The notes: a model not told the origin generated them from the letters alone. A stretch of DNA of 64,000 bases from Longispora albida DSM 44784 (GCF_000379825.1 NZ_KB903839.1:159110-223109), one strand, 5' to 3'. Shown: positions 25,084 through 34,685, numbered from the stretch's first letter. Numbers and translations are program-made.

Positions 25084-26550
25084 ATGAGCGCTGAAACGAG
25101 AACCTACGAAGTCCGTACCTACGGGTGCCAGATGAACGTCCACGACTCCGAGCGGATCGCTGGGCTGCTGGAGGATGCCGGGTACGCCCCGGTCAACCCG
25201 GACGAAACCGCAGATATTGTGGTATTCAACACCTGTGCTGTCCGGGAGAACGCGGACAACAAGCTCTACGGCAATCTCGGCCATCTCGCCCCGGTGAAGA
25301 AGAACCGCCCCGGCATGCAGATCGCGGTCGGCGGCTGCCTCGCGCAGAAGGACCAGGGCGACATCGTCAAGAAGGCGCCCTGGGTCGACGTCGTGTTCGG
25401 CACGCACAACATCGGGTCGCTGCCCGCGCTGCTGGAGCGTTCCCGGCACAACAAGTCGGCAGAGGTCGAGCTGCTGGAGTCCCTTGAGGTCTTCCCGTCG
25501 ACCCTCCCGACGAAGCGTGACTCTACCTACGCCGGCTGGGTGTCCATCTCCGTCGGGTGCAACAACACCTGCACGTTCTGCATCGTGCCCGCGCTGCGCG
25601 GCAAGGAGAAGGACCGCAGGCCGGGCGAGGTCCTCGCCGAGGTCGAGGCGCTGGTCGCCGAGGGCGTCCTGGAGGTGACCCTGCTCGGGCAGAACGTCAA
25701 CTCCTACGGCGTCGAGTTCGGCGACCGCTTCGCCTTCGGCAAGCTGCTGCGGGCCTGCGGCTCGATCGAGGGCCTGGAGCGGGTCCGGTTCACCAGCCCG
25801 CACCCGAAGGACTTCACCGACGACGTGATCGCGGCGATGGCCGAGACGCCGAACGTCTGCCCCCAGCTGCACATGCCGCTCCAGTCGGGCTCCGACGCCG
25901 TTCTCAAGGCGATGAAGCGCAGCTACCGCTCGGACAAGTATCTCGGGATCATCGAGAAGGTCCGTGCCGCCATGCCGCACGCCGCGATCACCACCGACAT
26001 CATCGTCGGCTTCCCCGGCGAGACCGAGGAGGACTTCCAGGAGACCCTGCGGGTCGTCAGGGAGGCGCGGTTCTCGGCGGCGTTCACCTTCCAGTACTCG
26101 ATCCGGCCCGGCACCCCGGCGGCCACCATGCCGGACCAGGTGCCGAAGGCGGTCGTGCAGGACCGCTACAACCGCCTGATCGCCGAGCTCGAGCAGATCA
26201 TGTGGGACGAGAACAAGTCGCAGGTCGGCCAGACCGTCGAGGTGCTGGTCGCGGTCGGTGAGGGCCGTAAGGACAGCGAGACCGGCCGCATGTCGGGCCG
26301 CGCCCGCGACGGCCGCCTGGTCCACTTCACCGCGCGTGAGGGTGTCCGCCCCGGCGACATCATCGAGACCGTCGTGACCTACGCGGCCCCGCACCACCTC
26401 AACGCCGACGGCGAGATCCTCTCCCACCGTAAGACCCGGGCCGGCGACGCCTGGGAGGCGGGCAAGGCCGTCAAGACCAAGGGCACAATGCTCGGCCTGC
26501 CCTCGGTCGGCGTCCCTGCCCCGCTCCCGCAGGTCAACGCCTGCGGCTGA
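25084..26550 (+). CDS. miaB: tRNA-2-methylthio-N6-dimethylallyladenosine synthase MiaB
   Basis: This 488-residue radical-SAM enzyme has the N-terminal methylthiotransferase domain ([18 protein letters not shown], with further cysteines in NTCAVRENA and GGCLAQKD for the auxiliary cluster). The radical-SAM motif CNNTCTFC has Cys159, Cys163 and Cys166, and a C-terminal TRAM domain follows (about 375-440). It adds a methylthio group to i6A37 made by MiaA, whose gene lies 1.5 kb downstream. TAACCT, 10 nt before the ATG, is the likely -10. The C-terminal 40 residues beyond TRAM are variable. Confidence 0.97.
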   Translation: MSAETRTYEVRTYGCQMNVHDSERIAGLLEDAGYAPVNPDETADIVVFNTCAVRENADNKLYGNLGHLAPVKKNRPGMQIAVGGCLAQKDQGDIVKKAPWVDVVFGTHNIGSLPALLERSRHNKSAEVELLESLEVFPSTLPTKRDSTYAGWVSISVGCNNTCTFCIVPALRGKEKDRRPGEVLAEVEALVAEGVLEVTLLGQNVNSYGVEFGDRFAFGKLLRACGSIEGLERVRFTSPHPKDFTDDVIAAMAETPNVCPQLHMPLQSGSDAVLKAMKRSYRSDKYLGIIEKVRAAMPHAAITTDIIVGFPGETEEDFQETLRVVREARFSAAFTFQYSIRPGTPAATMPDQVPKAVVQDRYNRLIAELEQIMWDENKSQVGQTVEVLVAVGEGRKDSETGRMSGRARDGRLVHFTAREGVRPGDIIETVVTYAAPHHLNADGEILSHRKTRAGDAWEAGKAVKTKGTMLGLPSVGVPAPLPQVNACG

Positions 26551-26564
26551 AACCCTTTTCCTTT

Positions 26565-26602
26565 GTACGAGCCGGTGACCTCCCACGGTCACCGGCTCGT
26601 AC
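26565..26602. terminator. Terminator hairpin after miaB
   Basis: A perfect 16-bp stem (26565-26580 with 26587-26602) with loop TCCCAC, starting 15 bp after the miaB stop. Confidence 0.8.
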
Positions 26603-26633
26603 TGTCCCGTCAGGAATCGCCCGGGCACAAGAA

Positions 26634-26667
26634 CAGAAGGGCGCACCGCGAACGGTGCGCCCTTCTG
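26634..26667. terminator. Terminator hairpin after the DUF349 gene
   Basis: A perfect 14-bp stem, CAGAAGGGCGCACC (26634-26647) with GGTGCGCCCTTCTG (26654-26667), loop GCGAAC. It lies 11 bp past the DUF349 stop and terminates the - strand transcript. Confidence 0.8.
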
Positions 26668-26677
26668 AAACCACGTA

Positions 26678-27886
26678 CTAGCTGGTGCCCTCAGCGAGGC
26701 GCAAGAACTGCTGCTTGGAAGCCAGCGCCTCCTGAGCCTGCTTGATCCGCTTGGCGTCGCCGGCCGCCTGGGCCTTGGCCAGGCGCTCCTCGGCCTCAGT
26801 GACCTGGGCGCGCATCTGGGCGAGCAGCGGGTTGTCCTCGGGGGCCGTCCGCCGCCAGGCCACGTCCATCGCCTGGCGGAGCTTGTCCTCGACGCCGCGC
26901 CAGCGGCGGTCAAGGCTGGCCATGTTCTCCCGGGGGACCCGGCCGACCTCGTGCCAGCGGCCCTGGAGCTCGCGGAGGGTCTCCTGCGCGGCCTTCGGGT
27001 CGGAGTCGATGTCGAGCGCCTCGGCCTCGGCCAGCAGGGCCTGCTTGGCGGTCAGGTTCTCCTTGAACTCGGCGTCGCGGGCCGAGAAGACCTCGCTGCG
27101 CCGGGAGAAGAACGCGTCCTGCGCCGCGCGGAACCGGTCCCACAGCTTCTGCTCGGTCTCCTTGGAGGCCCGGCCGGCTTCCTTCCAGGAGGCCATGAGG
27201 TCCTTCAGGCGAGCGGCGGTGCCTGCCCAGTCCTCGGAGGACGACAGCTGCTCGGCCTCGGCGACCAGCTCCTCCTTCTGGGCCTGGACGCCCTTGCGCT
27301 GCTGGTCGAGGGTCGCGAAGTGCGCGCCACGACGGCGGGTGAAGCCGTCACGAGCCCCCGCGTACCGCTTCCACAGCTCGGTGTCGGTCTTGCGGTCGAC
27401 ACCCTTGATGGTCTTCCACTCGTCCAGGATCTCCTTGAGCCGGTCGCCGGCCACCTTCCACTGGGTGGACTCGGCGGCCAGGTGCTCAGCCTCGGCGACG
27501 AGGGCCTGCTTGCGGCCCAGCGCCTCGGCCTTGGCGGCCTCCCGGGCCTGCTTGGCGGCCCCGACGCGTTCCTCAGCGGCGCCGGCCAGCTTCTCGAGCC
27601 GGGCGGCCAGGCCGTCCAGGTCGCCGACGGCGTGCGCGGAGTCGACCGACTCGCGGAGCCGCTTGATGCTGGTCAGGGACTGCTGCGGGTCGGCGGTGCC
27701 GGTGGCGAGCCGCTTCTCGAGCAGGACAACCTCAGTGTGCAAATCCTCGAACCGGCGTACGAAGTGCGCCAGCCCTTCCTCGGGGGTGCCGGCCTGCCAC
27801 GAGCCAACAGCCCGCTCGCCTGCCGCCGTCTTGACGTAGACCGTGCCGTCCGCGTCCACCCGCCCGAAGGCCGCCCAGTCGCTCAT
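26678..27886 (-). CDS. DUF349 repeat coiled-coil protein
   Basis: The 402-residue soluble protein is built of about four to five repeats of the DUF349 unit, each with a W.......F..A...F...R core (for example LWKRYAGARDGFTRRRGAHF and LWDRFRAAQDAFFSRRSEVF), and is mostly helical. It begins MSDWAAFGRVDADGTVYVKTAAGERAVGSWQAG. The gene lies between miaB and miaA in many actinobacteria. Function is unknown; nucleic-acid binding has been suggested for DUF349 proteins, but nothing here proves it. Confidence 0.88.
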   Translation of the reverse strand: MSDWAAFGRVDADGTVYVKTAAGERAVGSWQAGTPEEGLAHFVRRFEDLHTEVVLLEKRLATGTADPQQSLTSIKRLRESVDSAHAVGDLDGLAARLEKLAGAAEERVGAAKQAREAAKAEALGRKQALVAEAEHLAAESTQWKVAGDRLKEILDEWKTIKGVDRKTDTELWKRYAGARDGFTRRRGAHFATLDQQRKGVQAQKEELVAEAEQLSSSEDWAGTAARLKDLMASWKEAGRASKETEQKLWDRFRAAQDAFFSRRSEVFSARDAEFKENLTAKQALLAEAEALDIDSDPKAAQETLRELQGRWHEVGRVPRENMASLDRRWRGVEDKLRQAMDVAWRRTAPEDNPLLAQMRAQVTEAEERLAKAQAAGDAKRIKQAQEALASKQQFLRLAEGTS

Positions 27887-28049
27887 CAGCCCATCCTCGT
27901 TCTCACCGGTGCCACGTGCCCCGTCGCGGGGAGCCGGCGCCGCCAGTGCGCAGTCATGAATCGTCCCCTGGCATTCTCACAGGTCGGCACCGGAGCGCGT
28001 CGAGCACCCACTGCCCAACCGTGACCGGATGGAAACCAAGGTGATTCGT

Positions 28050-28055
28050 TACGGT
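28050..28055 (+). promoter_or_regulatory. Leaderless -10 element (TACGGT) of miaA
   Basis: TACGGT is followed by 6 nt and GTG 28062. It decides for GTG 28062 over the upstream ATG 28029, which has no Shine-Dalgarno sequence. Confidence 0.5.
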
Positions 28056-28061
28056 TATTCG

Positions 28062-28949
28062 GTGACGAATGTGATCGCAGTGGTCGGGCCGACCGCAGCC
28101 GGAAAGACAGCGCTCGGCATCGCCCTGGCCAGCGTACTCGGCGGCGAGGTCGTGAACGCCGACTCCATGCAGCTCTACCGGGGGATGGACATCGGCACCG
28201 CGAAGGTGACCCCGGTGGAAGCGGCGGGAATCCCGCATCACGTTCTGGATATTTGGGATGTAACGGAGCCGGCAAGCGTAGCGGAGTATCAGCGGCTCGC
28301 TCGTACTGCAATCGATTCGTTATTAAATGCCGGCCGGACGCCGATTCTCGTCGGCGGTTCCGGGCTCTACGTCCGGGCGGTGCTCGACGACTTCGACTTC
28401 CCGGGTACCGATCCGGCGATCCGCGCCCGCCTCGAAGCCGAGCTGGCCGCCCTGGGCCCGCAGGCCATGCACGCCCGGCTCCCCGCGGAGATCGCCGACC
28501 GGATCCTCGACTCCAACGGCCGCCGGATCGTCCGCGCCCTCGAAGTGATCGAGCTGACCGGCTCGTTCACGGCAGCGCTGCCGGCGGAGCCGGTGCCGCA
28601 CTACCCGGCGATCCAGCTCGGCGTCGACCTCGACCCGGCGGCCCTCGACGAGCGGGTCGCGCTGCGCGTGGACCGGATGTTCGAGGCTGGCCTGGTCGAC
28701 GAGGTCCGTGGCCTGATCCCGCTCGGGCTGCGCGAGGGCCGGACCGCCCGGGCGGCGCTCGGCTACGCCCAGGTCCTCAAGTACCTCGACGGGGAGATCG
28801 GCGAGGCTGCCGCGCGGGCGGAGACGGTGTCGACGACGCGGCGTTTCGTCCGGCGGCAGCGATCGTGGTTCCGCCGGGACGACCGGATCCACTGGCTTCA
28901 GGGCCCCGGCCTGCTCGCCGAGGCCCTCGAAGTGGTCAAGGCCGGCTAG
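28062..28949 (+). CDS. miaA: tRNA dimethylallyltransferase MiaA
   Basis: From GTG 28062 the product has 295 residues (306 from ATG 28029). It has the P-loop GPTAAGKT, the NADSMQLYRGMDIGTAK substrate motif, GGSGLYVRAVLDDFDFPG, and the C-terminal TRRFVRRQRSWFRRD tRNA-binding segment. It prenylates A37 of tRNAs reading UNN codons, the substrate then used by MiaB. Two consecutive TTA leucine codons (28320-28325) lie in a locally A/T-richer stretch (about 28235-28330); TTA is very rare in this window. The stop overlaps the convergent dapF stop within CTAG. Confidence 0.97.
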   Translation: MTNVIAVVGPTAAGKTALGIALASVLGGEVVNADSMQLYRGMDIGTAKVTPVEAAGIPHHVLDIWDVTEPASVAEYQRLARTAIDSLLNAGRTPILVGGSGLYVRAVLDDFDFPGTDPAIRARLEAELAALGPQAMHARLPAEIADRILDSNGRRIVRALEVIELTGSFTAALPAEPVPHYPAIQLGVDLDPAALDERVALRVDRMFEAGLVDEVRGLIPLGLREGRTARAALGYAQVLKYLDGEIGEAAARAETVSTTRRFVRRQRSWFRRDDRIHWLQGPGLLAEALEVVKAG

Positions 28950-29722
28950 AGCTTCGTCTCTCCGCGCGCGACGATCTCGGCGGGGCCTGCCAGCCAGCAG
29001 GTCTCGCCGTCCAGCGTCACGGTGAGCCGCCCGCCGGGTACGTCGACGGGGGTGCTGCCCAGCGCGCCCTTCAGCGCCACGACGGCCACGGCGCAGGCAC
29101 CGGTGCCGCAGGAGTTGGTCTCGCCGACGCCCCGCTCGTACACGCGCATCCGGACGCCCTGGGTGAACTCCACGTTCACCCCGGCAGGGAACAGCCCGGT
29201 GTCGAAGCCGGGCGCGGTCTCCAGGTCGAGCGCGTCGAGGTCGTCCACCGCGCACACGAGGTGCGGGTTGCCCATGTCGACGCCGATGCCCTGGTACGCC
29301 ACGCCGGCGTGGGTCGCGGTCGACGGGCCGAGCAGCTTCGGCACGCCCATGTCGACCCGGACCTCTTCGCCGTCCTTGATGGAGCGGCGGACACCGGCCC
29401 TGGTCGCCACCGGCACCTCGGGCCCCTCGGCCAGGCCCTCCTCCAGCAGGTACTGGACGAAGACCCGGACGCCGTTGCCGCACATCTCGGCGTAGGAACC
29501 GTCGGCGTTGAAGTAGTCCATGAACCACTCGGCGTCGGCGACCTGGCCGGCCGAGTCGGGGTGCTTGGCTGAGCGGACGACCCGGAGCAGGCCGTCGCCG
29601 CCGATCCCGGTCCGCCGGTCGCAGAGCGCGGCGACCCGCGCGGGCGTCAGATCCAGTGCACCGTCAACGTCAGGCACGATCACGAAGTCATTACCCGTGC
29701 CGTGCCCCTTGGCGAAACGCAT
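28946..29722 (-). CDS. dapF: Diaminopimelate epimerase DapF
   Basis: The start is ATG 29722 (MRFAKGHGTGNDFVIV). The 258-residue enzyme interconverts LL- and meso-diaminopimelate for lysine and peptidoglycan. Both catalytic cysteines are present, in YAEMCGNGVR and in ETNSCGTGACA, each within one of the two similar halves. Its 3' end overlaps miaA by 4 bp tail to tail. Confidence 0.97.
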   Translation of the reverse strand: MRFAKGHGTGNDFVIVPDVDGALDLTPARVAALCDRRTGIGGDGLLRVVRSAKHPDSAGQVADAEWFMDYFNADGSYAEMCGNGVRVFVQYLLEEGLAEGPEVPVATRAGVRRSIKDGEEVRVDMGVPKLLGPSTATHAGVAYQGIGVDMGNPHLVCAVDDLDALDLETAPGFDTGLFPAGVNVEFTQGVRMRVYERGVGETNSCGTGACAVAVVALKGALGSTPVDVPGGRLTVTLDGETCWLAGPAEIVARGETKL

Positions 29723-29846
29723 ACCGTTCAGCCTACCCTTCCGCGGATCTTGTGCCGGTGAACCGGGCCTTGCGCAAGATGTCCGGCTGACCGGCCCCGG
29801 CGCGGCAAACGCCGTGCTGACAGGGCCGGCCCGACGCCAGATACGC

Positions 29847-31277
29847 CTACGGCGCCGGTACCACGACGGTGTCCGGGCGCTCCGGCTTCTCGCCCTTGGC
29901 GACAGCGCGGACGGCGGCGGCCACGGCCGGCGCGACCCGGGCGTCGAACACGCTCGGCACGATGACGCTCGCGTTGACCTTGTCCTCGCCGACCACGTCG
30001 GCGATGGCCCGCGCTGCGGCCAGGCCCATCTCCTCCGTGTACTCCTCGGCCTGCGCGTCGAGCATGCCGCGGAACACGCCGGGGAAGGCCAGCACGTTGT
30101 TGATCTGGTTGGGCTGGTCGGACCGTCCGGTCGCGACGATCGCCGCGTGCTTGCGGGCCTCGCGGGGGTCGACCTCCGGGTCCGGGTTGGCCAGTGCGAA
30201 GACGATCGAACCCTCGGCCATCGTCGCGATGTCGTCACCGGTGAGGATGTTCGGCGCGCTCACGCCGATGAAGACGTCGGCACCGGCCAGGGCCTCGCGC
30301 ACGGTACCGGAGAAGTTGCTCTTGTTCGTGTTGGCGGCCAGCCACTCCCAGTTCGGGGTGAGGTCGGCCATGCCGCGGTGCAGCGCGCCCTTACGGTCGC
30401 ACGCGATGATGTCCCCGGCGCCCTGCTTCAGCAGCAGCTTCATGATCGCGGTACCCGCGGCGCCAGCCCCCGACACCACGATCCGCACGTCCTCGATCTT
30501 CTTCCCGACCACCCGCAGCGCGTTGGTCAGCGCGGCGAGCACGCAGATCGCCGTACCGTGCTGGTCGTCGTGGAACACCGGGATGTCCAGCAGCTCCCGC
30601 AGCCGGGCCTCGATCTCGAAGCACCGGGGCGCCGAGATGTCCTCCAGGTTGATCCCGCCGTACACCGGGGCCAGCGCCTTGACGATGCTGATGATCTCCT
30701 CGGTGTCCTGGGTGTCCAGGCACACCGGCCACGCGTCGACGCCGCCGAACTTCTTGAACAGGGCAGCCTTGCCCTCCATCACCGGCAGCGCGGCCGACGG
30801 CCCGATGTTGCCCAGCCCGAGAACGGCGGAGCCGTCGGTGACCACCGCGACGGTGTTCCGCTTGATGGTCAGGCGGCGGGCGTCCTCCGGGTTCTCCGCG
30901 ATGGCCAGGCAGACGCGCGCGACCCCGGGGGTGTAGGCCCGGGACAGCTCGTCACGGGTACGCAGCGAGACCTTGCTCTGGACCTCGATCTTGCCGCCGA
31001 GGTGCAGCAGGAACGTCCGGTCGGACACCTTGCGGACGTCGAACCCGTCCTCGGCCCGCAGCCCGGTGACGATCTGGTCGGCGTGCGCGGCGTCGGACGT
31101 GTCGCAGGTGATGTCGACCAGGACCCGCAGGTGGTCGGAGTCCACCACGTCCAGCGCGGTGACGATCGCGCCGGCGGAACCGACGGCCGTCGTCAGGCGG
31201 CCGATGGCAGAGGAGTCGGCGGGCAGCGCGACACGGATGGTGATGGAGAATCCGGCGCTCGGCAGGCTGGCGGCCAC
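29847..31277 (-). CDS. NAD(P)-dependent malic enzyme with N-terminal ACT domain
   Basis: The start is GTG 31277 (VAASLPSAGFSITIRVALP), with AGAAGGAA 6-7 nt upstream; an ATG 51 nt earlier adds a short unsupported tail containing a TTA codon. Of 476 residues, about 8-85 form an ACT-like regulatory domain. The rest is malic enzyme: SRAYTPGVARVC, the metal site in FHDDQHGTAICVLAAL and the nucleotide loop GAGAAGTA. It decarboxylates malate to pyruvate. The catalytic module is the short bacterial type, without a phosphotransacetylase fusion. Confidence 0.95.
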   Translation of the reverse strand: MAASLPSAGFSITIRVALPADSSAIGRLTTAVGSAGAIVTALDVVDSDHLRVLVDITCDTSDAAHADQIVTGLRAEDGFDVRKVSDRTFLLHLGGKIEVQSKVSLRTRDELSRAYTPGVARVCLAIAENPEDARRLTIKRNTVAVVTDGSAVLGLGNIGPSAALPVMEGKAALFKKFGGVDAWPVCLDTQDTEEIISIVKALAPVYGGINLEDISAPRCFEIEARLRELLDIPVFHDDQHGTAICVLAALTNALRVVGKKIEDVRIVVSGAGAAGTAIMKLLLKQGAGDIIACDRKGALHRGMADLTPNWEWLAANTNKSNFSGTVREALAGADVFIGVSAPNILTGDDIATMAEGSIVFALANPDPEVDPREARKHAAIVATGRSDQPNQINNVLAFPGVFRGMLDAQAEEYTEEMGLAAARAIADVVGEDKVNASVIVPSVFDARVAPAVAAAVRAVAKGEKPERPDTVVVPAP

Positions 31278-31448
31278 GAAATGTTCCTTCTCTCTCGCAC
31301 TTCGACGGGCGGTTAATTCTCTCCCCATCGTCACTGCTCGTGCCCGCAGGCCCGGTTACTCGCAGGTAGGTCACTTCTGCCCGGCCCGTGTCAGCACGGG
31401 TTATGGGGATGCGCTGGCTGGCCGGCCGTGCCACCCTTGGTATTAGCG

Positions 31449-32870
31449 ATGGGAGTGCACTTGTCTGACATCAACGTATTCGTCTCGGATTTGGAAGAAG
31501 AGACGACCACTGGCGACTACGACCTCGAAGAGCGTAACGCGCTCCGGCGGGTGGCCGGGCTCTCGACAGAGCTCCAGGACATCACCGAGGTCGAGTACCG
31601 CCAGCTCCGCCTGGAGCGGGTCGTCCTGGTGGGGGTCTGGACAGCGGGCACCGTCGCCGACGCGGACAACTCCCTGGCTGAGCTCGCTCAGCTGGCGGAG
31701 ACCGCCGGCTCACAGGTGCTCGAGGGCCTGGTCCAGCGGCGCCGGACCGGCGTCGACCCCGCGACGTTCATCGGCCGGGGCAAGGTGGACGAGCTGCGTG
31801 ACGCGGTCGTGTCCACCGGAGCCGACACCGTCATCTGCGACGGTGAGCTGTCCCCGAGCCAGCTGAGGAACCTGGAGGAGAGGCTCAATGTCAAGGTCGT
31901 CGACCGCACGGCGCTGATCCTCGACATCTTCGCCCAGCACGCCAAGAGCAAGGAAGGTAAGGCCCAGGTCGAGCTGGCCCAGCTCCAGTACCTGGTACCC
32001 AGGCTGCGAGGCTGGGGTAAGACGCTGTCCCGGCAGGCCGGCGGTAGTGCCAGCGGCGCGGGCGGCGTGGGACTGCGTGGTCCCGGTGAGACCAAGCTCG
32101 AGATCGACCGGCGGCGGATCAACACCCGGATCGCGAAGCTGCGCCGGGAGATCAAGGCCATGCGGGTCATCCGGGACACCAAGCGGGCCAGCCGGTCGCG
32201 CAACGCCGTACCGGCGGTGGCGATCGCCGGCTACACCAACGCCGGGAAGTCCAGCCTGCTGAACAACCTGACCGGTGCCGGGGTGCTGGTGGAGAACGCG
32301 CTGTTCGCCACCCTCGACCCGACCACCCGCCGGGCGCGGGCCTCCGACGGCCGGGAGTACACGCTCTCGGACACGGTCGGCTTCGTCCGGCACCTGCCGC
32401 ACCAGATCGTGGAGGCGTTCCGGTCCACCCTGGAAGAGGTGGCGGCCGCCGACCTCGTCCTGCACGTGGTGGACGGCTCGCATCCCGACCCGGCCGAGCA
32501 GGTCCGCGCGGTGCGCGAGGTGCTCGCCGACGTGGATGCCGACCGGGTGCCGGAGCTGCTCGTCGTGAACAAGATCGACGCGGCGGATCCGGAGCAGATC
32601 CTGCTGATCAAGCGGGACTGGCCCGGCGTCCTCTTCGTCTCGGCCCGTACCGGCGAGGGCATCCCTGAGCTGCGTGCGGCGATCGAGGAGCGGCTGCCCC
32701 GCCCCGCGGTCGAGCTGACCGCCGTCGTCCCGTACGACCGGGGTGACCTGGTGGCCCGGCTGCACCGCCTGGGTGAGGTCCTGAGCACGGAGCACACCGA
32801 GGGCGGCACGAAGCTGCACGTCAGGGCGCCCGAGGGCCTGGCTGCGGAACTGGAGCCGTACAAGGTGTGA
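31449..32870 (+). CDS. hflX: GTPase HflX
   Basis: From ATG 31449 the protein has 473 residues; a TTG at 31461 with GGGAG 5 nt upstream is an equally good start. It has the HflX N-terminal domain (DPATFIGRGKVDEL, then GDGELSPSQ-like region), the Gly-rich GGVGLRGPGETKLEIDRR linker and a GTPase domain: G1 GYTNAGKS, G3 DTVGFV, G4 NKID. HflX splits stalled ribosomes in other bacteria. The long acidic first 40 residues are actinobacterial. Confidence 0.95.
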   Translation: MGVHLSDINVFVSDLEEETTTGDYDLEERNALRRVAGLSTELQDITEVEYRQLRLERVVLVGVWTAGTVADADNSLAELAQLAETAGSQVLEGLVQRRRTGVDPATFIGRGKVDELRDAVVSTGADTVICDGELSPSQLRNLEERLNVKVVDRTALILDIFAQHAKSKEGKAQVELAQLQYLVPRLRGWGKTLSRQAGGSASGAGGVGLRGPGETKLEIDRRRINTRIAKLRREIKAMRVIRDTKRASRSRNAVPAVAIAGYTNAGKSSLLNNLTGAGVLVENALFATLDPTTRRARASDGREYTLSDTVGFVRHLPHQIVEAFRSTLEEVAAADLVLHVVDGSHPDPAEQVRAVREVLADVDADRVPELLVVNKIDAADPEQILLIKRDWPGVLFVSARTGEGIPELRAAIEERLPRPAVELTAVVPYDRGDLVARLHRLGEVLSTEHTEGGTKLHVRAPEGLAAELEPYKV

Positions 32871-32876
32871 GCACGC

Positions 32877-32911
32877 GGGGACAATCCGGGCAGCCGACCC
32901 GGGTTGTCTCC
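32877..32911 (+). terminator. Terminator hairpin after hflX
   Basis: A 14-bp stem with two G-U pairs (32877-32890 with 32898-32911) and loop CAGCCGA, 7 bp after the stop. No T-run. Confidence 0.55.
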
Positions 32912-32942
32912 ATGATCAATGAACTGCTGGCACACTAGGCCG

Positions 32943-34685
32943 ATGCGCCGCCACGTTTTCGTGCTCATCGGGTCGATCGTGGCCGCCGGGTTACTCGTTA
33001 CCCCGGCGGCCTTCGCAGCCCCCACGCCTGGCCCGAGCGGGTCGGCGGGGCCTGTGATCCCGGCCCCGGTGAAGGGCACCCAGGTCTGCAAGATCACAGA
33101 CACCTCGGACCCGCGCCTCCAGGAGCTCAGCGGGCTTGCGTCGTTTGGTGACGGCTACGCGGCGATCGCCGACGGCCCCGACGACGGCGCGCGCGAGATC
33201 CTGCGCCGGGTCACGGTGTTCTTCTTCGACGGGGCCTGCAAGCTGACGAGCAAGTTCCAGGGCACCCAGGGCCAGGACATCTTCGACACCGAGGACGTGG
33301 CTGTCGCCAAGGACGGCACGATCTGGATCGCCGACACTGGCGACAACAACGCCTTCACCGCCACCGGCACCACCCGGAAGACCGTCGCCCTCTGGAAGGT
33401 CACCGGCGAGGGCACCAAGCGCAAGGCCCAGCTCTACCGCCTGGCGTACCCGGACGGGGCGAAGGACGCCGAAGCCCTGCTGCTGAACGGCGACGGTACC
33501 CCGATCATCGTCACCAAGAGCCTCACCGAGTCCGGCATCTACGTCCCGGAGGCCCCGCTCGCCGAGGGCCCGAACGGCGTCCCGCTGAAGAAGGTCGGCA
33601 CGTTCACCGCCACCAAGACCGGCACCCCCGGCGGGCCGGTCCCCGCGATGCTCGGCCAGATGATGGTCACCGGCGGCGCGAACTCGCCGGACGGCACGAA
33701 AGCCGTGCTCCGCACCTATACCGACGCCTATGAATGGGACGTGGCGAATGGTGACGTGATCGGCGCGCTCACCAAGAACAAGCCCCGGATCACCCCGCTG
33801 CCGGACGAGCCGCAGGGCGAGGCGATCGCGTACAGCAAGGACGGCACGGCGTTCCTGACCGTGTCGGAGACGTCCGGCGACAGTGTCACGGACAAGAAAC
33901 CGTCGATCCTCAAGTACACCCCTGCCGTACCGCCGCCGCCCGCCAAGAACAACCCGGCCGGTACCGCGGCGAAGTCGGGCGACGCCCCCGACAGCCTCAC
34001 GCTCGGCGAGATCGCGATGATGGTCGGCGCCGTCGGCGTGCTCGGCCTGATCATGGTCATCGCCGGTGTCGTCGGCATCCGCAAGTCCCGTACCGCCCGC
34101 GCCAAGGAAGCCCGCGTCCGCAAGGCCACCGGCCGGGCCCGCCCCGACGGTGGCCCGGACGGCCCAGGCCCCGGCGGCCCGGGCGGTGGCCCCGGCATCC
34201 CGCCGCCACCCGGCCCGATCCACCCCGGCGGCGGCAGCCCGGCGGCCCCCGAGGTCCCGAAGGCCCCAGCTGCGAAGGGCGCCGTCTACGGGCGCCCGCC
34301 GGTCCCGGCCAACGACGACACCTCGGCGATCCCGCGCGTACCGGCCGAGCCGGACCCGCTGGCCTTCCTCGACGAGCCGAAGCCCGCCCGGGGTGTCCGC
34401 GCCCGAGCCGCGGGCCGGCCCACCGCGCCCGGCATCGTCCAGCCCGCCGCAGGTCCGCCGCGCCCGTCGGCCTCAGCTGGCCGCGCCCGCCCGGCGGCAG
34501 CCGCAGCCCCCGTACCGCCCCCGCCAGCCCCGGCCCCGGTGCCGGACCGCCCGGTCAAGGCGGCAGCGAAGCCGAAGGCCCGCAAGGCCCGCCCGGTGGA
34601 GGACGACATGAGCTTCGGCTTCGACGACCTCCGAGCGGGCGACAACGACCCGGACCTAGGCCTGCGCTCCCCCAAGAAGAAGTAG
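32943..34685 (+). CDS. Secreted propeller-like protein with TM anchor and Pro-rich cytoplasmic tail
   Basis: The 580-residue protein is not assigned to a named family. It has a signal peptide (residues 1-27, cut after AFA), an exported domain of about 310 residues with propeller-like strands (ELSGLASFGDGYAAIAD, GTIWIADTGDNN, PQGEAIAYSKDGTAFLTVSE), one membrane helix (about 358-380), and a cytoplasmic tail of about 190 residues rich in Pro, Ala and Gly. It ends in an acidic motif (DDMSFGFDDLRAGDNDPDLG). Upstream CACACT plus 6 nt before ATG suggests leaderless expression. A rare TTA codon occurs in the signal peptide (nt 32991). Hairpin repeat R2 follows. Confidence 0.8.
   Translation: MRRHVFVLIGSIVAAGLLVTPAAFAAPTPGPSGSAGPVIPAPVKGTQVCKITDTSDPRLQELSGLASFGDGYAAIADGPDDGAREILRRVTVFFFDGACKLTSKFQGTQGQDIFDTEDVAVAKDGTIWIADTGDNNAFTATGTTRKTVALWKVTGEGTKRKAQLYRLAYPDGAKDAEALLLNGDGTPIIVTKSLTESGIYVPEAPLAEGPNGVPLKKVGTFTATKTGTPGGPVPAMLGQMMVTGGANSPDGTKAVLRTYTDAYEWDVANGDVIGALTKNKPRITPLPDEPQGEAIAYSKDGTAFLTVSETSGDSVTDKKPSILKYTPAVPPPPAKNNPAGTAAKSGDAPDSLTLGEIAMMVGAVGVLGLIMVIAGVVGIRKSRTARAKEARVRKATGRARPDGGPDGPGPGGPGGGPGIPPPPGPIHPGGGSPAAPEVPKAPAAKGAVYGRPPVPANDDTSAIPRVPAEPDPLAFLDEPKPARGVRARAAGRPTAPGIVQPAAGPPRPSASAGRARPAAAAAPVPPPPAPAPVPDRPVKAAAKPKARKARPVEDDMSFGFDDLRAGDNDPDLGLRSPKKK

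Noticed and set aside
31278..31334. Longer N-terminus of the malic enzyme with a TTA codon
   Set aside because: AGAAGGAA is well placed for GTG 31277, where the ACT domain begins.
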